DNA of 10,042 nucleotides from BMS3ABIN04 sp965554225 (lineage in GTDB: Bacteria; Bacteroidota; Ignavibacteria; Ignavibacteriales; Melioribacteraceae), in contig CBEVZC010000111.1 in assembly GCA_965554225.1 (NCBI GenBank), positions 1 through 10,042 of the forward strand, read 5' to 3'. Under the pieces are notes generated by a model. It saw only the letters and a program-made list of their open reading frames with translations. It was not told where the DNA came from and searched no databases. Each line of letters begins with the position of its first letter. Positions within the stretch are counted from its first letter, which is position 1. This document shows, piece after piece, positions 6,665 to 10,042 of this stretch. The position numbers and the translations under genes are program-made.

Positions 6665-8176
6665 ATGAGCATAGTTGAAAATTATATTAAAAAGAAATTA
6701 CAGAATTACAAAATTCAAGTAAATGATGTTGATGAATCATTACCCACTAAAATCGAATCTGAAAAAAGTGTGGCTATTATTGGTGCTGGTATTGCTGGTC
6801 TAACTAGTGCAATCTTGCTTTCTGAGCGAGGATTTAAGGTTAAGCTTTTTGAAAGAGATGATTTTCTGGGTGGAAAAGTAGGAAGTTGGAATGTGAAATT
6901 TGATGATGGTTATGAAGCAAAAGTAGAACATGGTTTTCATGCATTTTTTAGACAGTATTATAATTTGCGTAAAGTGTTAAAAAAGATTGATGCCTTCAAA
7001 TATCTTATTCCCATTGATGATTATCTTATAAAAACCAAAAAATATGGTGAATTTAGTTTTAAGGATATTAGCAAGACACCTGTACTGAACATTCTTTCAA
7101 TGAGAAAATCTGGCATTTACTCACTTAAAGACGCAATGAGCAATCACAAATTTTCAAATATGCTCGCTCTTTTAAAGTATGACAAAGAAAAGACTTTTGA
7201 AAAATATGACAACACTACATTCCAAGAATTTGCAGATTATATAGGGCTTCCTCCAGAAATGAGATTAATGTTTACTACTTTCTCTCGTGCTTTCTTTGCT
7301 GAACCACAATACATCTCTATGGCTGAACTTATCAAAAGTTTTCATTTCTATTTTCTAAGTAATGATCACGGATTATTATACGATGTGTTAAATGATGATT
7401 TTCAGAATACACTATTAAGCCCTGCTGAAAAATTCATAACTGAAACTGGTGGAGAAATAATTACTAAATCTCCTGTTCATTCAATCGGTAAAGTTGATGG
7501 TAAATTTAATATTCATGAAGAATTATTTGATTATTTGATTATGGCTACTGATATTCATGGCACAAAAAAGATATTCTCAAATTCAGAATTTCTTAAATAC
7601 AACGAGCCAGAATTCTATTCTCAAATAATGAGCCAGAAAAAATCGCAAAGATATGCTGTACTTAGAATTTGGATGGATAAACGAATTGGAGACAATCTAC
7701 CTTTCTTTGTATTTACAGACGCATTTAAAATATTAGATTCTGTTACTTTTTATCATAATATGGAAAAGGAAAGCGCAGAGTGGTCGGAAAAAACTGGCGG
7801 TGGAATTTATGAACTTCATAGTTATGCTGTTCCCGATGATTTTGACGAAGCAAATATTAGAAATCAATTTATAACAGAATTATTCGAATATTTCCCGGAA
7901 TTAAAACCTGCAAATATTTTATATGAAAATATTCAAATAAAAAAAGATTTTACAGCTTTCCATACAAATCTTTATAAAAATAGACCCGAACCAATAACGA
8001 AAGTTGAGAATCTATATCTAACTGGTGATTGGGTTAAGTTACAAATCCCAGCAATGTTAATGGAAGCTTCAGCAAGCACTGCAATGCTTGCAGTGAATGA
8101 CATTTTAGAAAAAGAAAATTTGCAAACCGAACCAATTTATTCGGTTCCATCGAAAGGAATATTTAGAAAACAATAA
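6665..8176 (+). CDS. crtU: CrtU/CruE-type carotene desaturase/methyltransferase (aromatic end-group synthase)
   Basis: Predicted to convert beta-rings of beta-carotene to aromatic chi-rings (isorenieratene type) by desaturation with migration of a C1 methyl to C2. The 503-residue protein has an unusual N-terminal extension of about 34 residues before the FAD-binding Rossmann motif (GAGIAG, 40-45; F-L-G-G-K, 67-71). It then shows features I associate with CrtU rather than zeta-carotene desaturase or CrtISO: EHGFHAFFRQYYNLR (88-102), FSRAFFAEP (206-214) followed by HFYFLSNDHGLLYDV (227-241), and near the C-terminus Y-L-T-G-D-W-V (451-457) with P-A-M-L-M-E-A-S and a terminal V-P-S-K-G-I. Homologous alternatives (CrtQ/Zds, CrtP) are less likely because CrtI already covers desaturation and a beta-cyclase is encoded nearby. 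It begins 9 bp after the methyltransferase, preceded by the purine-rich AGAAGAAGAAA. It is the last gene of the tight run. Confidence 0.82.
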   Translation: MSIVENYIKKKLQNYKIQVNDVDESLPTKIESEKSVAIIGAGIAGLTSAILLSERGFKVKLFERDDFLGGKVGSWNVKFDDGYEAKVEHGFHAFFRQYYNLRKVLKKIDAFKYLIPIDDYLIKTKKYGEFSFKDISKTPVLNILSMRKSGIYSLKDAMSNHKFSNMLALLKYDKEKTFEKYDNTTFQEFADYIGLPPEMRLMFTTFSRAFFAEPQYISMAELIKSFHFYFLSNDHGLLYDVLNDDFQNTLLSPAEKFITETGGEIITKSPVHSIGKVDGKFNIHEELFDYLIMATDIHGTKKIFSNSEFLKYNEPEFYSQIMSQKKSQRYAVLRIWMDKRIGDNLPFFVFTDAFKILDSVTFYHNMEKESAEWSEKTGGGIYELHSYAVPDDFDEANIRNQFITELFEYFPELKPANILYENIQIKKDFTAFHTNLYKNRPEPITKVENLYLTGDWVKLQIPAMLMEASASTAMLAVNDILEKENLQTEPIYSVPSKGIFRKQ

Positions 8177-8244
8177 TTTATATTCTAATGTAATAAAAAG
8201 AGTAGTTGGAAAAAATTTTAATAAAATTATGGTAAGATAAAAAA

Positions 8245-8679
8245 ATGACTTCAAAAATTTGTAAATTCAGCTTATTCACTCTTTTATTCCTAAGTTCAAC
8301 AGTTTTTTCGCAAAATTGTAAATTAAAAGTTATTGTATCCGGAATAGAAGAGGTTACTGGTCAAATTTCAATTGGAGTATTTGCCGATCCAGAAGGATTC
8401 CCCCAAAAAGATAGTAATAGTATCGGAATAAAGTTAGAAGTTACTAATAAAACAATGGAGTATACTTTTACGAAGTTAAAAAAAGGAGAATATGCTATTG
8501 CAGTTTATCATGATGAAAATAACAATGGAGAACTTGATAAAAATTTTTTCGGTATGCCAACAGAAGATTATGTTTTTTCAAATTATGCGACGGGTAACTT
8601 CGGACCGCCAAGTTTTAATGATGCCAAATTTACATTGGTAGATTCAATGATGATTAACTTAGATTTACAGGGCAAATAA
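8245..8679 (+). CDS. Secreted DUF2141 protein
   Basis: A small exported protein (144 residues) with a signal peptide: basic N-terminus (K4, K7), hydrophobic core at about 8-19, and likely cleavage around F-S-Q/N-C (21-25). If cleavage fell just before C25 a lipoprotein might be considered, but no clear lipobox is present. The mature part matches the DUF2141 family: a beta-rich start (L-K-V-I-V-S-G-I), an even G-x-Y-A-I-A-V-Y-H-D segment (81-90), the D-E-N-N-N-G-E-L-D run (90-98) that may bind a cation, the F-G-M-P-T-E-D-Y-V-F-S segment (102-112) and GNFGPPSFNDA (118-128). The molecular function is unknown. From memory, DUF2141 genes are often found beside carotenoid genes, and here it follows crtU after a 68-bp gap in the same direction. 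That gap is larger than those inside the operon, so it may have its own promoter. Confidence 0.85.
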   Translation: MTSKICKFSLFTLLFLSSTVFSQNCKLKVIVSGIEEVTGQISIGVFADPEGFPQKDSNSIGIKLEVTNKTMEYTFTKLKKGEYAIAVYHDENNNGELDKNFFGMPTEDYVFSNYATGNFGPPSFNDAKFTLVDSMMINLDLQGK

Positions 8680-9054
8680 GCTTAATTTTGATTTTAGTAT
8701 GATGTTACATTTTAAGAAATAGTATATTTTCAAGCGGTGTTGTTTAGGGTATTTTTTTAATTAAACTTAGTTGAAAATTCCAATAAACACACAAAATAGA
8801 TCAATTGACTTTGACTTTATTGATGGCATGATAAAACTTCTACAAATAATAAATAATATCTGTTATTTAGTACGATGATTTATATTTTTATATTAATTGC
8901 ATAATTGAGTTCTCAAAATTTTTTCTAAATGATGCTACTTCTTCCAACTGTTTTATATTAGCATTAATTCAAGAATATTATCATTCATATTTCTTTATAT
9001 TTTTGGAAATGTATAACTAAGGATTTATAATCTTATTAAACATGTTATTAAAAG
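8680..9054 (+). other. AT-rich spacer without a recognisable gene
   Basis: No reading frame here resembles a known protein and I see no tRNA or rRNA. Content: a T7 run at 8752-8758 without a GC-rich stem before it, a weak 8-bp inverted pair (ATTTTCAA at 8726-8733, TTGAAAAT at 8771-8778), and TTGACT in tandem at 8805-8816. It separates the carotenoid/DUF2141 block from the degraded peptidase gene and may contain decayed upstream sequence of that gene; LKDGIAKLH, read at about 9048-9074, weakly recalls the start of an M16 domain. Confidence 0.5.
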
Positions 9055-9521
9055 ATGGTATTGCAAAACTTCATTTCAAAACAAATAATGAAATATGGAA
9101 AAATGAAACAACTTAGAATTCTTAATCTTACGCTGCTGTTGACTGGTTTATTTTCTGCAAATACTAAAGCATATATGTTCTTTAAAGCGAATAAAACTAT
9201 TCCAACTCAGAAAAGATATATGGAAGGGCTAAATGAGTTAGGTGCAAGCTGGAATGAAACCACGAGCAATGAAAGGGTAAATTATTTCTTTACTGTTCCA
9301 AAAGATAGCGTTGAACCTGCAATGGAATTCATGTATAATGCTATAACAGGACCTTTATTCAAATAGGTGAATTAATTAACGAAAGACCGGCAATTACAGG
9401 TGAATACGATATAAACGAATCAAATCCTTTTTCCCATTTAATAATAGCAGTCGATCAAAAAGTATGGTGGAAGTATTACAGCAAAAAATATGTTTTAAGA
9501 GAATATTTTGAACAACTCTAA
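9055..9521 (+). pseudogene. Degraded M16-family peptidase remnant (frameshifted, zinc motif lost)
   Basis: Two frames together read as part of the N-terminal domain of an M16 (pitrilysin-like) peptidase. The first (9055-9366) gives MFFKANKTIPTQ (from 9175), then L-N-E-L-G-A-S-W-N-E-T-T-S-N-E-R-V-N-Y and A-I-T-G-P-L-F-K, ending at TAG. The second, from about 9369, continues the family pattern in another frame: E-L-I-N-E-R-P, I-T-G-E-Y-D-I-N-E-S-N-P-F and V-W-W-K-Y-Y-S-K-K, stopping at TAA (9519-9521). A small indel near 9360-9368 explains the break. The inverse zinc motif HxxEH, expected just before the M-F-F-K stretch, reads N-T-K-A-Y. The family has about 400 or more residues, so the C-terminal domain is also missing. 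The first ATG may not be the original start, and the piece before about 9140 has no clear M16 similarity. A catalytically dead or expressed fragment is possible but unlikely. Confidence 0.75.
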
Positions 9522-9528
9522 TTTATAT

Positions 9529-9532
9529 GGAG
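9529..9532 (+). promoter_or_regulatory. Shine-Dalgarno site for the photolyase GTG start
   Basis: GGAG ends 5 nt before the GTG at 9538. No in-frame ATG lies between the upstream stop (9496-9498) and the conserved N-terminus, so this site favours GTG 9538 over TTG 9508. Confidence 0.55.
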
Positions 9533-9537
9533 ATTTT

Positions 9538-10042
9538 GTGCAAAGAAGATTTAGATATTTAAACAACAAGCCTATTTATTCATTGGGTGAGTCAGTTATA
9601 TACTGGATGGAACGCGATCAAAGGATTGAGGATAATTGGGCTTTAATAGTTGCTAATAATATTTCTAAAAAATACAATAAGCAGCTAATAATAGTTTTTA
9701 ACTACGATATTAACTTTTATGGTAAAGAGTTTCGTCATTTTGATTTTTTGACCAAAGGGTTAAAAGAAGTTGAAGAAAAATGTGAAACTCTAAATATTCC
9801 CTTTTTGATTACAGCTGGAAAATCAGAGGATAAAATTATTCAACAAATTGACTCTTTCAAAGCTAGCTGCTTAATAACAGACTCAAACCCTCTAAAACCA
9901 ATTAAAGAAATAAAAGCTAAAATTGCCAAAAACATTAGCATACAGGTTTTAGAAGTGGACGCACATAATATTGTACCAGTGTGGGTTGCTAGTAATAAGG
10001 AAGAAATTGGTGCCCGAACAATAAGAAAAAAGATAAATAATT
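9538..10042 (+). CDS. Class II CPD photolyase, N-terminal part (3' partial)
   Basis: Deoxyribodipyrimidine photolyase repairs UV-induced cyclobutane pyrimidine dimers using blue light, FADH- and an antenna cofactor. The frame runs open from GTG 9538 to the window edge (about 168 codons), so only the N-terminal alpha/beta antenna domain is seen; the FAD-binding helical domain lies outside. Class II features: R-x-R-Y-L-N at the start, V-I-Y-W-M-E-R-D-Q-R followed by N-W-A-L (the family pattern Y-W-M-Q-x-S-x-R then N-x-A-L), F-R-H-F-D-F-L-x-K-G-L, C-L-I-T-D-S-N-P-L, and L-E-V-D-A-H-N-I-V-P-V-W-V-A-S-N-K. The last motif (D-x-x-x-I-V-P-V-W) is strongly class II. It begins 16 bp after the peptidase remnant's stop. 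Class I photolyases and cryptochromes lack these motifs. Its place beside carotenoid genes fits a light-stress role, but shared regulation is not shown by the sequence. Confidence 0.88.
   Translation, partial: MQRRFRYLNNKPIYSLGESVIYWMERDQRIEDNWALIVANNISKKYNKQLIIVFNYDINFYGKEFRHFDFLTKGLKEVEEKCETLNIPFLITAGKSEDKIIQQIDSFKASCLITDSNPLKPIKEIKAKIAKNISIQVLEVDAHNIVPVWVASNKEEIGARTIRKKINN

Noticed and set aside
8214..8228. AATTTTA-A-TAAAATT palindrome before DUF2141 as an operator
   Set aside because: A perfect 7-bp palindrome, but wholly A/T in AT-rich DNA, so expected by chance; no second copy seen.
8683..8690. TAATTTTG resembling the Bacteroidota -7 element
   Set aside because: No TTTG/TTG element at the right distance upstream and no gene start near it.
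8676..8692. TAAGCTTA palindrome followed by T-rich sequence after the DUF2141 stop as a terminator
   Set aside because: It has no loop and only a 4-bp arm; a stable hairpin is not possible.
8726..8778. Inverted pair ATTTTCAA/TTGAAAAT plus a T7 run as a terminator
   Set aside because: The arms are AT-only apart from one pair, the loop is 37 nt and the T-run lies within the loop, not after the stem.
8805..8835. Tandem TTGACT with GATAAA as a sigma-70 type promoter
   Set aside because: Spacers (13 or 19 nt) and the -10 match are poor, no gene follows closely, and Bacteroidota-like organisms often use a different promoter consensus.
9115..9171. Hydrophobic run (ILNLTLLLTGLFSANTKA) as a signal peptide of a short secreted protein
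   Set aside because: The frame downstream is an M16 core fragment broken by a frameshift, and the run sits where the zinc-site helix region should be; more likely decay than a genuine signal.

Overview
The window looks like chromosomal DNA from a low-GC bacterium of the FCB group (Bacteroidota/Chlorobiota/Ignavibacteriota side), most probably an Ignavibacteria-like heterotroph. The main clue is the end of the first protein: it carries a type IX secretion (T9SS) C-terminal sorting domain with the NYPNPFNPST signature common in that lineage. AT-rich sequence, mostly weak Shine-Dalgarno sites and a CrtYc-CrtYd fused lycopene cyclase agree. The taxonomic placement is inference.

Layout, all on the + strand. 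(1) Bases 1-1889: 3' part of a large secreted repeat protein (DUF4397 modules, a carbohydrate-binding-like module, T9SS domain), entering the window already open, with a 1215-bp repeat period. (2) Bases 1895-8176: six tightly packed genes: crtI (phytoene desaturase), crtB (phytoene synthase), crtYcd (lycopene cyclase), a Rieske non-heme iron oxygenase, a UbiE-like SAM methyltransferase and a CrtU/CruE-type carotene desaturase/methyltransferase. Junctions range from an 11-bp overlap to a 9-bp gap, so this reads as one operon. (3) Bases 8245-8679: a secreted DUF2141 protein. (4) Bases 8680-9054: AT-rich spacer with no recognisable gene. (5) Bases 9055-9521: a frameshifted, zinc-site-less remnant of an M16 peptidase. 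(6) Base 9538 to the end: N-terminal part of a class II CPD photolyase with a probable GTG start, cut by the window edge.

Predicted pathway: CrtB condenses two GGPP to phytoene, CrtI desaturates it to lycopene, CrtYcd closes beta-rings and the CrtU-like enzyme converts them to aromatic chi-rings (isorenieratene type). The Rieske oxygenase and the methyltransferase, set between cyclase and CrtU, are candidate end-group tailoring enzymes whose product cannot be named from sequence. No GGPP synthase (crtE) is present. Together with the photolyase, the region resembles a photoprotection island. The most interesting point is an apparent aromatic-carotenoid operon, with an undescribed oxygenase/methyltransferase pair, in what is probably a non-phototrophic relative of green sulfur bacteria.
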